DNA of 64,000 nt from Streptomyces sp. NRRL F-5135. GTDB lineage: Bacteria; Actinomycetota; Actinomycetes; Streptomycetales; Streptomycetaceae. The stretch is taken from the NCBI RefSeq assembly GCF_000719775.1, contig NZ_JOHR01000013.1:62001-126000 (forward strand). The letters are read 5' to 3'. Positions within the stretch are counted from its first letter, which is position 1; each line of letters starts with the position of its first letter. Both the position numbers and the translations under genes were made by a program. The notes beneath the pieces are model-generated. The model was given only the letters and a program-made list of their open reading frames with translations, was not told where the DNA came from and made no database searches. This document shows, in pieces, positions 1-7,846 of the stretch.

Positions 1-725
1 ACCGCCAGGAAGGCGGGCAGGAAGCACAGCCCCACCGGCGCGGTGATCAGCACCTGGGCCCGCTGCGCCCGGGCGAGGGCCCGTCGGGACCGCTCGGCCC
101 GGAGGCCCTCCGCCAACCGGGACACCGGCTCCGCGGCCGGCGCTCCCGTTGCCCCGGCCCGCTCCAGACAGCGGGCCAGCCCGGCCGCGCCCGGTATCTC
201 CCCGAACCTCCCCCATACGGCGGCCGGTTCGCCTCCGAGCCGCAACTCGGCGGCCGTCCGTGCCAGTCGGTCACCGACGGGCCCGCCCAGCGACTCCCCC
301 ACCGCCTCCGCCGCCTGACGCGGTCCTGCCCCGACCGCGAGGCAGGCGGCCAGCAGATCGGCCGCGAGCGGCATTCGCCGCGTCATCTCGTCCGTCCGGG
401 CGCGGTCCTCGGGCTTCCTCGTCCGCAGCCACCCACGGAGCGCGTGCGCCACCACGAGGCCCACCAGCAACCCGGCCGCACCGCCGACCAGCACCCAGCC
501 GGTGGCCACCGCGCCCAGCGGCGGGCCCCAGCGACGCGCTCGGATCCGCATCCCCGTCCACGTGCCGTCCCCGCCACGCCGCGCCCGCTCCACATCGAGG
601 AGCGCCGCGAGTCGTCCCCTCACCCGTCGTTCCCGCCGGCCGGCCACCACCGCACAGCCCAGCCCGCCGACGGCGGCCAGGACAGCGGCGACCATCCACA
701 GCCTGTGCATGAACTCGCCCGTCAC
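1..725 (-). CDS. tadC: Type II secretion F-family membrane protein, TadC-like (3' end outside window)
   Basis: Second inner-membrane platform protein of a Tad/Flp-type secretion apparatus, expected to sit in the membrane with TadB and the ATPase TadA. The reading frame opens with a hydrophobic segment (LWMVAAVLAAVGGLG), then a basic cytosolic stretch, a second membrane pair near residues 60-85, and a soluble T2SSF-like helical region rich in Ala, Arg and Glu that runs off the window start at another membrane segment. The likely start is a GTG at 725 that overlaps the TGA of the upstream tadB (GTGA); an in-frame ATG at 710 is the alternative. It is the fourth gene of a tightly coupled minus-strand operon. 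Assignment rests on position and hydropathy pattern; the C-terminus is not visible. Confidence 0.75.
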   Translation of the reverse strand, partial: MTGEFMHRLWMVAAVLAAVGGLGCAVVAGRRERRVRGRLAALLDVERARRGGDGTWTGMRIRARRWGPPLGAVATGWVLVGGAAGLLVGLVVAHALRGWLRTRKPEDRARTDEMTRRMPLAADLLAACLAVGAGPRQAAEAVGESLGGPVGDRLARTAAELRLGGEPAAVWGRFGEIPGAAGLARCLERAGATGAPAAEPVSRLAEGLRAERSRRALARAQRAQVLITAPVGLCFLPAFLA

Positions 726-1612
726 ACCGTCTCCCCCGTCCGTACGATCCGGGCCGCCCACCACAGACCCGCGCCCTCCAGCAGTCCGCCCACCACCAGG
801 CAGCCCAGACCGGCGGGGGTGTGGAACAGCACCCGAAGGGGGTCCGCCCCCATCGCCCAGCCCATCGCCAGCCCCACCACGGGAAGGAACGCGAGCACGA
901 CGACCGTCGACCACGCGCCGGCCAAGTGGGCCCGCAGCCCCTCTCTCTGGTCTCGCTCCGCGCGCAACACCGCCTCCAGCCGGTCCAGGCCGGCGCCCAG
1001 CCCGGCCCCGCCGTCCACCGCCACTCGCCAGCAGGCCGCCAGCCCCACGAGACCGTCCGCCCCCGGAGCGCTCCCGGCCCGTCGCAGCGCGCCGGGAACG
1101 TCCCCGCCGAACCGGGCGGCGGCCAGGACGGCGGCCTCCGCGCCACCGAGGCCACCGGTGGACCCCGCGGCGGCCGCCAGAGCAGTCGCGGGCTGAAGAC
1201 CGGCCCGTAACTCCCCCGCCATGGCACCGCACAGGGCAAGAACCTGGGAGGCTCGCAGATCCTCCGCCTTACGGCGCCGCCCGGCCCGCAGCCGCCGCCC
1301 CACCAGCGGCACCGCCAGCACGCCACCGATCAGCGGCAACACCGACTTCCCCAGCAGGGCGAGAACCACCGCCACCGGAAGACACAGCCACACACCGGGC
1401 ACCCGACGCGCCCACCCACGCGCCCTCCGCCTCCACCGCTCCCGCGCACACGCCCCCAGCACTCCGCCCGGCGCCGGGCCACCCGCCACACCGGCATCCC
1501 CGAACAGGGCCCGGGCCCGCCGCAGGCCGCGTTCCTGGCACACCGTCGGCCACACCGCGGCCACGACGCACACCGTCGCGCCCGCGAGTGCCGCCACCGA
1601 CCCCCCGGTCAC
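722..1612 (-). CDS. tadB: Type II secretion F-family protein, TadB-like
   Basis: Inner-membrane platform protein of the Tad/Flp secretion machine, 296 aa. It starts with GTG at 1612 overlapping the tadA stop (GTGA), so translation is probably coupled. Hydrophobic segments lie at the N-terminus (residues about 5-22) and near residues 75-100. A T2SSF-type cytoplasmic helical domain follows (about 110-225), including a Gly/Ala-rich stretch and the run LRAERDQREGLRAHLAGA, then two more membrane helices at about 232-285. This is the usual layout of TadB/TadC proteins. Neighbours (ATPase upstream, TadC downstream) support the call. Confidence 0.85.
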   Translation of the reverse strand: MTGGSVAALAGATVCVVAAVWPTVCQERGLRRARALFGDAGVAGGPAPGGVLGACARERWRRRARGWARRVPGVWLCLPVAVVLALLGKSVLPLIGGVLAVPLVGRRLRAGRRRKAEDLRASQVLALCGAMAGELRAGLQPATALAAAAGSTGGLGGAEAAVLAAARFGGDVPGALRRAGSAPGADGLVGLAACWRVAVDGGAGLGAGLDRLEAVLRAERDQREGLRAHLAGAWSTVVVLAFLPVVGLAMGWAMGADPLRVLFHTPAGLGCLVVGGLLEGAGLWWAARIVRTGETV

Positions 1613-2784
1613 AGCGCATCACCCAGCGTTTCGCCCAGCAGCCGCCGCAACCGCGCCCAGCCCCGCTCGTACGCGAACCCCTCCGCGCCCCAGCGCAGCG
1701 CGGGCACCGGAACCACCAGCCCGACGTCGTCCCGCTCCAGCACATGCACTTCGGCGATCCGCCGGCGCCCGGAACGGTCCCGTACGAGGTGGATCACCAC
1801 GGACAGCGCCGCGGCGAGCTGGCTGTGCAGCGCGGCCCGGTCGAGCCCCGCCGCCGTCCCCAGGGCCTCCAGCCGGGCGGGGACGTCCGCCGCGGTATTG
1901 GCGTGCAGAGTGCCGCAGCCACCTTCGTGCCCTGTATTGAGGGCGGCCAGCAGCTCCGTGACCTCGTCACCGCGCACCTCCCCGACCACCAGCCGGTCCG
2001 GGCGCATCCGCAACGCCTGTCTGACGAGGTCCCGCAGCGTCACCAGGCCCGCGCCCTCCTGGTTCGCCGGGCGGCCCTCCAGCCGCACCACATGGGGGTG
2101 GTCCGGCCTCAGCTCCGCGGAGTCCTCCGCGAGCACGATCCGTTCCCGCCCGCCGACCAGGCCCAGAAGGCTCGACAACAGGGTCGTCTTGCCTGTGCCC
2201 GTCCCGCCGCTGATGACATAGGACAGCCGGGCCTCGATCAGCGCCCGCAGCACCCGCTCCCCACCGGGCGGCACGGTCCCCGCCGCGGTCAGCTCCGCCA
2301 GCGAGAACGCCTTCGGCCGCACCACCCGTAGCGACAGACACGTCGAGCCGACCGCCACCGGCGGCAACACCGCGTGCATCCGTGTGCCGTCGGGCAGCCG
2401 GGCGTCCACCCAGGGCCGGGCGTCGTCCAGCCGGCGCCCCGCCACGGCGGCCAGCCGCTGCGCCAGCCGCCGCACGGAGGCCGCGTCCGCGAACGACACG
2501 GAAGTCGGCTCCAGGCCACCGCCGCGGTCCACCCACACCTGGTCGGGCGCGGAGACCAGCACGTCCGTCACCGACGGGTCGGCGAGCAGCGGCTCCAGCG
2601 GTCCCGTCCCCACCAGCTCGCACCGTAACTCCTCCGCCACTCCCAGGACTTCCGTGTCCCCGAGCAGCCGGCCCTGGGCGCGCAGCGCCGCCGCGACCCG
2701 GGCCGGCGTGGGCTCGGCCCCGCTCTCCGCGAGCCGTTGCCGTACGGCGTCGAGCAGTCCGCCGCCCGTCGTCACGGCGCTCAT
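1609..2784 (-). CDS. tadA: Tad/Flp pilus assembly ATPase, TadA/CpaF family
   Basis: Cytoplasmic secretion ATPase (391 aa) that powers assembly or export by the TadB/TadC platform. The Walker A motif GGTGTGKTT lies at about residues 193-201. It is followed by the Asp-box-like LAEDSAELRPDHPHVVRLE, the Walker B region MRPDRLVVGEVRGDE and the His-box GHEGGCGTLHANTA, all hallmarks of the GspE/CpaF family. The start is the ATG at 2784, which overlaps the ssd stop (ATGA at 2781-2784). An in-frame GTG one codon upstream is possible, but the overlap pattern repeats through the operon. Streptomyces tad loci are conserved, but I know of no settled function for them. Confidence 0.93.
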   Translation of the reverse strand: MSAVTTGGGLLDAVRQRLAESGAEPTPARVAAALRAQGRLLGDTEVLGVAEELRCELVGTGPLEPLLADPSVTDVLVSAPDQVWVDRGGGLEPTSVSFADAASVRRLAQRLAAVAGRRLDDARPWVDARLPDGTRMHAVLPPVAVGSTCLSLRVVRPKAFSLAELTAAGTVPPGGERVLRALIEARLSYVISGGTGTGKTTLLSSLLGLVGGRERIVLAEDSAELRPDHPHVVRLEGRPANQEGAGLVTLRDLVRQALRMRPDRLVVGEVRGDEVTELLAALNTGHEGGCGTLHANTAADVPARLEALGTAAGLDRAALHSQLAAALSVVIHLVRDRSGRRRIAEVHVLERDDVGLVVPVPALRWGAEGFAYERGWARLRRLLGETLGDAL

Positions 2785-3881
2785 GACACCACGCTCCCGT
2801 CCCCGGCCAGGGCCTGCTCCCAAAAGGCCGTACAGAACCCGGCCAGCGGCCCGCGCGCACGGGCGCCCGGTGGCATCGCACCCTGGTCCCGGGCGTCGGA
2901 CAGCCCTGGCTCCAGGGGCAGTTCACCCACCAGCGGCAGCCGCAGCGCGTCGGCGATCCACCGGTCGTCCAGCCCGGGCGCGTACGGTCCGCGCACCACC
3001 ACCCGCAGGTCGCGCAGCACCATTCCCACCATCGAGGCCACCCGCCGCGCCGCCGCGACGGCGCGCAGCTCGGCCGGCACCACCAGCAGCCCCACGTCCA
3101 ACTGCGCCAGGGCCTCCGCCACGGCCTCGTCCACCCGGCGCGGAAGGTCCACGACCACCACACCACCGCCTCGGCGGGCGGCGGCCAGCACCGACCGCAT
3201 GGCCTCCGGCCGCACCACCACGGCATCACCGCGATCCCAGCTCAGCAGGCGGAGCTCATGCAGACGGGGCAGCGACTCCTCCAGCGCACCGCCCGCGACC
3301 CGCCCCTTGGAGGCGGCGAAATCCGGCCATCTTCGGCCGGCCTCCTGCTCGCCTCCGAACAGCACATCGAGCCCGCCTCCCAGAGGATCACCATCGATGA
3401 GCACCGTCCGCCGGCCCGCTCGCGCAGCCGTGACCCCCAGGGCACAGGCCAGGGTGGAGGCTCCGGCGCCGCCCCGCCCACCGATCACACCGACCGTGAC
3501 GGCCTGCCGCCCCACGCCCTCGGCCGCGTCCGCGATCCGGTCCACGAGCCAGCTCTCCGCGTCGGGGAGCCGCAGCACGCACTCGGCGCCGATCTCCACC
3601 GCCCGCCGCCACACGTCCGGATCGTCCTGGTCCCGCCCGACCAGCAGCACGCCCCTCCGCCGGGCGGCGCCCCGGCAGCGAGCGGCGGCGTCGTCGCCGA
3701 CGAGCACCAGCGGCGCCTCCTCCCAGCTCGCCTTCCGCTCGGGCACCGTGTGGTGCACCTCCGGCTCGGCGCCCGCGGCGGCACACAGCCTCAGCAGATC
3801 GTCGAGCAGCTCCGCGTCCTCGGTGACGATCAGCGGTCCGGCCCGCCCTTCTTCGGCGCCCGGTGAACGATCGGAAGTCAT
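2781..3881 (-). CDS. ssd: Septum site-determining / CpaE-like MinD-family ATPase (Ssd)
   Basis: ParA/MinD-superfamily protein of 366 aa, first gene of the tad operon. Residues about 10-120 form a receiver-like domain. The nucleotide-binding domain begins near residue 130 with VTVGVIGGRGGAGAST, a deviant Walker A that keeps the GG-x-GGAG-S signature of CpaE/Ssd proteins. It is followed by VLIDGDPLGGGLDVL and a later VVVVDLPRR Walker B. Actinobacterial Ssd proteins are tied to septum regulation and CpaE to polar localisation of Tad machinery; which applies here cannot be told from sequence. The start chosen is the ATG at 3881. The frame is open further upstream, but that part lacks domain-like sequence and would enter the palindrome-bearing intergenic region. 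Confidence 0.85.
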   Translation of the reverse strand: MTSDRSPGAEEGRAGPLIVTEDAELLDDLLRLCAAAGAEPEVHHTVPERKASWEEAPLVLVGDDAAARCRGAARRRGVLLVGRDQDDPDVWRRAVEIGAECVLRLPDAESWLVDRIADAAEGVGRQAVTVGVIGGRGGAGASTLACALGVTAARAGRRTVLIDGDPLGGGLDVLFGGEQEAGRRWPDFAASKGRVAGGALEESLPRLHELRLLSWDRGDAVVVRPEAMRSVLAAARRGGGVVVVDLPRRVDEAVAEALAQLDVGLLVVPAELRAVAAARRVASMVGMVLRDLRVVVRGPYAPGLDDRWIADALRLPLVGELPLEPGLSDARDQGAMPPGARARGPLAGFCTAFWEQALAGDGSVVS

Positions 3882-4405
3882 GGATCCCGCCACGATCTCC
3901 GCCCCCCTATCTCCGTCCGGATCCGGGATGCGCGAGTGCTTCTCGCGCGATCTCGGAGTGATCCGGTATCTGCGATTCCGGCTACCGCGAACCTCGCGGC
4001 CGGAATCACCGTGCGGCAGAACGGAAAATCGTGTGGATCTTGCTTGAAAACTGTGGACAACCGGCCGGTTGTGAATATCCCGGTAGCTCATACCGGTGAC
4101 TCCCGGAGAGCAGCGCATTAACTACGCACAGTGACGGGTAGAGGACCGGCAACCGTCGGGCTCGCGCGGCGCGCGGAAGGAGGGAGAGTGGGTCTCGAGG
4201 CCGGAAAACACGTCCGGACATGCGACGACCCCCGCCGGGGGGGAGAGCGGGGGTCGTCCCCACGGCCGACTCGGGGGGGGAGGAGCCGGACCGGGTTAGC
4301 ACGGTCGCGAACGATCCGTGACTTCCATGGTGTACCCGAGAGCCTTCTCAGGCAAACCCACGCGCCCCACCTTACGCCGAATGGTGGGCGCATATGCTCG
4401 GCCCC
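3882..4405. promoter_or_regulatory. Divergent intergenic region between ssd and the HAD phosphatase gene
   Basis: This 524-nt region separates the minus-strand tad operon from the plus-strand HAD gene and must hold both promoters. It contains a perfect 16-bp palindrome at 4057-4072 (ACAACCGGCCGGTTGT). A consensus Streptomyces DnaA box on the minus strand at 4052-4060 (TGTGGACAA) overlaps the palindrome. A strong hairpin lies at 4224-4258. A -10-like TATGCT sits at 4393-4398, about 8 nt before the GTG at 4406. No convincing protein gene is seen on either strand. Confidence 0.6.
4224..4258. terminator. Perfect 12-bp hairpin (terminator-like or small-RNA element)
   Basis: The arms 4224-4235 (GACGACCCCCGC) and 4247-4258 (GCGGGGGTCGTC) are exact reverse complements around an 11-nt G/A-rich loop. 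No T-run follows. A terminator between two divergently transcribed genes is unexpected, so it may end an unrecognised small transcript or insulate the HAD promoter. Confidence 0.6.
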
Positions 4406-5239
4406 GTGGAAAACCACTCCTTGCCGCGCACAGCAGCCTTCTTCGACCTGGACAAGACGGTCATTGCGAAGTCATCGACCTTGACCTTCAGCAAGTCGTT
4501 CTACCAAGGCGGCCTGATCAACCGCCGCGCCGTACTGCGCACCGCATATGCACAGTTCGTCTTCCTCGCCGGCGGCGCCGACCACGACCAGATGGAGCGG
4601 ATGCGGGAGTATCTCTCGGCCCTCTGCAAAGGCTGGAACGTGCAGCAGGTCAGAGAGATCGTCGCCGAGACCCTGCACGACCTGATCGACCCCATCATCT
4701 ACGACGAGGCGGCGTCCCTCATCGAGGAGCACCACACCGCCGGCCGCGACGTGGTGATCGTATCCACCTCGGGAGCGGAGGTCGTCGAGCCGATCGGTGA
4801 GCTGCTCGGCGCCGACCGGGTCGTAGCCACACGGATGGTCGTCGGCGCCGACGGCTGCTTCACCGGGGAGATCGAGTACTACGCGTACGGACCGACCAAG
4901 GCCGAGGCGATCAAGGCGCTCGCCAAGTCGGAGGGATACGACCTCTCCCGCTGCTACGCGTACAGCGACTCCATCACCGACACCCCGATGCTCGAGACGG
5001 TGGGACACCCGCACGCGGTCAACCCGGACCGGGCGCTGCGCCGGGAGGCGACCGCACGGGAATGGCCGATTCTCGTGTTCAGTCGGCCCGTCCGGCTCAA
5101 GCAGCGGTTGCCCACGTTCAGCATGCCGCCCCGCCCGGCGCTGGTCGCCGCGGCGGCGGTGGGCGCGGCGGCCGCGACCGCCGGCCTGGTCTGGTACGCC
5201 AGCCGCCGTCGGCCGTCCGCGCCCGCTTCGCGGGCCTGA
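4406..5239 (+). CDS. HAD-superfamily (IB) phosphatase with C-terminal membrane anchor
   Basis: SerB-like HAD-IB hydrolase of 277 aa. Motif I is FFDLDKT near residue 13, with the catalytic Asp pair. Motif II is VIVSTSG at about 118-124. The GPTKAEAIKALA helix carries the motif III lysine, and YSDSITDTPML carries the metal-binding motif IV Asp residues. After the catalytic domain a single hydrophobic helix (about 246-265) is followed by an RRR cluster, suggesting a membrane-anchored enzyme facing the cytoplasm. The GTG at 4406 is preferred because a -10-like TATGCT ends 7 nt before it, giving a nearly leaderless message; an in-frame ATG at 4394 is the alternative. From memory, the orthologue in this chromosomal context is annotated as morphological-differentiation related (SCO3558). 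Substrate unknown. Confidence 0.85.
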   Translation: MENHSLPRTAAFFDLDKTVIAKSSTLTFSKSFYQGGLINRRAVLRTAYAQFVFLAGGADHDQMERMREYLSALCKGWNVQQVREIVAETLHDLIDPIIYDEAASLIEEHHTAGRDVVIVSTSGAEVVEPIGELLGADRVVATRMVVGADGCFTGEIEYYAYGPTKAEAIKALAKSEGYDLSRCYAYSDSITDTPMLETVGHPHAVNPDRALRREATAREWPILVFSRPVRLKQRLPTFSMPPRPALVAAAAVGAAAATAGLVWYASRRRPSAPASRA

Positions 5240-5655
5240 CACCCGAGGGCCGTGGCCCGGCCCCAAGAGCGCCTGCCGGGACGGTTCTCGGGAGCAGCCC
5301 GCGGACCGGTCCCCTTCTCCTGTTTGAACCTAAAAGTAAAGAAGTTCGGGCAGGGCTTTCGCATCACTGGGCTCAGGAGTACAAAGGAGTCAACGGCCCG
5401 CGAGACCAGTGGACATCCGAGAGGATCACCCGTTAACGCATAGGCCCCACGGACCGAGCACGAAAACGGAGCACCCACGCGACGTCGACCCGTCGATTAC
5501 GGGCCAGCCGCACCAGGAGACGGGCGAAGTACCCGGCCTGATGGGCAATACATCGAGGACGCCTGGTAACTCCGTGGACGTGCCAGCGGCGGCGCCGGAA
5601 GGTGCCGCCGCATTTTCCGTGACCGGGGCATCCGCCCCGCCCCGGGTTCCGACGC
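5240..5655. other. Intergenic region without a convincing gene
   Basis: These 416 nt separate the convergent HAD and Fic-like genes. An open frame exists on the plus strand from 5409 but has no domain, no clear ribosome-binding site and a composition unlike neighbouring proteins. The region is less GC-rich around 5320-5430 than the surrounding genes. No strong hairpin or repeat is evident. Confidence 0.4.
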
Positions 5656-6546
5656 TCAGGCGGCGCCGCGCTGAAGCGCCTCGCACACCGCCGTAGACTC
5701 CCTCACCCCCAGTTCGACGGCGCGTCCGCAGTGTGTGATCCACCGGGCCATGCCGTCCGGGGTCCCCGAGAGATACCCCTCGAACGCGGCGGCGTACGCC
5801 GCGCGCCCCAGCTCCGCGTGACCGACCTCCGCCGGGCAGACCGACTTGGGATCCAGGCCACTGCCGACCAGGACGACACGCTCGGCCGCCCGCGCCACGA
5901 GGCCGTTGTACGAGCCGAAGGGCCGCAGCGCCAGCAGCTCGCCGTGCACGACCGCCGCCAGCACCAACGCGGGTGCCCCGCCCCCCGCCAGCACCAGCTC
6001 CGAGAGGCCCTCCAGCCGTCCGGCCACTTCCACCGCGGTCGGCAGCGGAGCTTCGGTCAGCGGACCCGTCACCTCGCCGCCCGGAACTCCACCGGGAACC
6101 TCCACGACCGACTCGCCCGCCAGGCGGGGCCGCCCCACCGTCTCGTCCGGGACGCCGGCGCCCCCGGCCGCCACCAGGTGCAGTCGCGCCAGGACCCGCA
6201 ACGGGGACTGGCTCCAGATGGACAGGAGTTGACCGGCCTCGGCGTTCAGCCGCAGGGCCGCACCGACCGTACGGGCCTCGGCGTCGGCCCCGAAGTCGCC
6301 ACGCCTGCGCACCTCTTCGAGCGCCCAGTCGGCACCGGACAGCGCCGCGGAGCCGCGCGCCGCGCGCAGGGCCGCCTCCGAGGCGACCTCGCTGCCGCGA
6401 CGCCGCATCACGCGGTGACCGTAGACACGGTCGACGGCCCTCCGCACGGAGTCCACCGCGTCGGGGACCCCGGGCAGCGAGGCAAGCGCGGCCAAGGGGC
6501 TTTCGGGCCGTGGCGCGGACGAAGCGTCAGGGGCACTCGTACTCAT
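5656..6546 (-). CDS. Fic/DOC-like fold protein with degenerate active site
   Basis: Protein of 296 aa with an all-helical look. Near residue 225 it has VHGELLALRPFGSYNGLVARA, which aligns with the Fic core HPFxxGNGRxxR but has Leu in place of the catalytic His and YNG in place of GNG. The fold may therefore be kept while AMP-transfer is lost or altered. Such proteins are conserved in this Streptomyces neighbourhood and are often labelled oxidoreductase without evidence. The ATG at 6546 starts a Ser/Ala/Pro-rich N-terminus. It is divergent from the ParA-like ATPase gene at 6649, with about 100 nt between them for both promoters. Function unknown. Confidence 0.6.
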   Translation of the reverse strand: MSTSAPDASSAPRPESPLAALASLPGVPDAVDSVRRAVDRVYGHRVMRRRGSEVASEAALRAARGSAALSGADWALEEVRRRGDFGADAEARTVGAALRLNAEAGQLLSIWSQSPLRVLARLHLVAAGGAGVPDETVGRPRLAGESVVEVPGGVPGGEVTGPLTEAPLPTAVEVAGRLEGLSELVLAGGGAPALVLAAVVHGELLALRPFGSYNGLVARAAERVVLVGSGLDPKSVCPAEVGHAELGRAAYAAAFEGYLSGTPDGMARWITHCGRAVELGVRESTAVCEALQRGAA

Positions 6547-6648
6547 AGGTAGGGAGGCTACGCGCCCAGGGCGTGCGCCCCACCTTGGAGTGGTCTTCCT
6601 CACCCATTACCCTCACCCTTCGCAAGAGAGCGACTACTCTACGCGAAC

Positions 6649-7635
6649 ATGAAGATCGCTTTCGTGGGCAAGGGCGGCAGTGGCAAAACCACGCTGTCCT
6701 CGCTCTTCATCCGTCATCTGACCGCCAACGAAGCTCCCGTCATCGCGGTGGACGCCGACATCAACCAGCACTTGGGGGCCGCGCTCGGGCTGGACGACGC
6801 GGAGGTGGCGGCACTGCCCGCGATGGGCGCGCATCTGCCGCTGATCAAGGACTACCTGCGGGGCGGCAACGCGCGGATCACCTCGTCCGAGTCGATGATC
6901 AAGACGACACCGCCGGGCGAGGGATCGCGGCTTCTGCGCGTCGGCGAGGACAACCCGGTGTACGAGGCGTGCGCGCGTACGGTGCGGCTGGACGACGGGG
7001 ATATCCGGCTGATGGCCACCGGCCCCTTCACCGAGTCCGACCTCGGGGTGTCCTGCTACCACTCCAAGGTCGGCGCGGTCGAACTGTGCCTCAACCACCT
7101 GGTCGACGGTCCGCACGAGTACGTGGTGGTGGACATGACGGCCGGGTCGGACTCCTTCGCCTCCGGGCTGTTCACCCGGTTCGACCTGACGTTCCTCGTG
7201 GCCGAGCCCACCCGGAAGGGGGTCTCCGTCTACCGCCAGTACAAGGAGTACGCACGGGACTTCGGCGTCTGCCTGAAGGTCGTCGGGAACAAGGTGCAGG
7301 GCCGCGACGACATGGAGTTCCTCCGCGCGGAGGTCGGTGACGACCTGCTGGTGACGGTCGGGCAGTCCCCATGGGTCAGGGAGATGGAGAAGGGCAGGCC
7401 GGCCCCGTTCGACCGACTGGAGGTGGACAACCGCCGCGCGCTCCAGGTCCTCCAGGACGCGGCGGAGGACTCGTACGAACAGCGCGACTGGGAGCGGTAC
7501 ACCCGGCAGATGGTGCACTTCCATCTCCGCAACGCCGAGAGCTGGGGCAATGCCAGGACGGGCGTCGATCTCGCGGCGCAGGTCGATCCGGACTTCGTCC
7601 TGAGCGAGGCGCTGGCCGCCCCGCAGCCCACCTGA
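6649..7635 (+). CDS. ParA/CooC-like P-loop ATPase
   Basis: SIMIBI-class ATPase of 328 aa. The first residues, KIAFVGKGGSGKTTLSS, are a deviant Walker A with the signature lysine (KGGSGKTT). VIAVDADINQHLG is the A'/switch region, and YVVVDMTAGSDSF corresponds to the Walker B region. The insert between about residues 50 and 110 and the overall plan resemble CooC-type nickel or cofactor-maturation ATPases more than chromosome-partition ParA. No partner metalloenzyme lies next to it, so a cofactor role is only an inference. The ATG at 6649 is the only sensible start, as the P-loop begins at once. Confidence 0.8.
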   Translation: MKIAFVGKGGSGKTTLSSLFIRHLTANEAPVIAVDADINQHLGAALGLDDAEVAALPAMGAHLPLIKDYLRGGNARITSSESMIKTTPPGEGSRLLRVGEDNPVYEACARTVRLDDGDIRLMATGPFTESDLGVSCYHSKVGAVELCLNHLVDGPHEYVVVDMTAGSDSFASGLFTRFDLTFLVAEPTRKGVSVYRQYKEYARDFGVCLKVVGNKVQGRDDMEFLRAEVGDDLLVTVGQSPWVREMEKGRPAPFDRLEVDNRRALQVLQDAAEDSYEQRDWERYTRQMVHFHLRNAESWGNARTGVDLAAQVDPDFVLSEALAAPQPT

Positions 7636-7846
7636 CCGTCCCAGTCCGTCGCGCCGTCCGAACCGCGCTCCCGGCCGCGCCGGCCACACGGCACGGGCGC
7701 GCCGTTCGGCGGCATCACCGGATCCGCACCGTCCGGCCGGCCCCGGCCCGCCCCGGCTCGTCGCGACCGGGGCCGGGCCGGCACGGCGTGCGTTTCAAGT
7801 GGCGGTGCGCGGCAGGGTTACCTCGGTGCCGTACGTGCTGCCCGGC

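Noticed and set aside
502..2331. Long plus-strand open frame opposite the tad operon
   Set aside because: Extreme Pro/Arg composition typical of antisense frames in GC-rich DNA; the minus-strand frames have clear TadA/TadB motifs.
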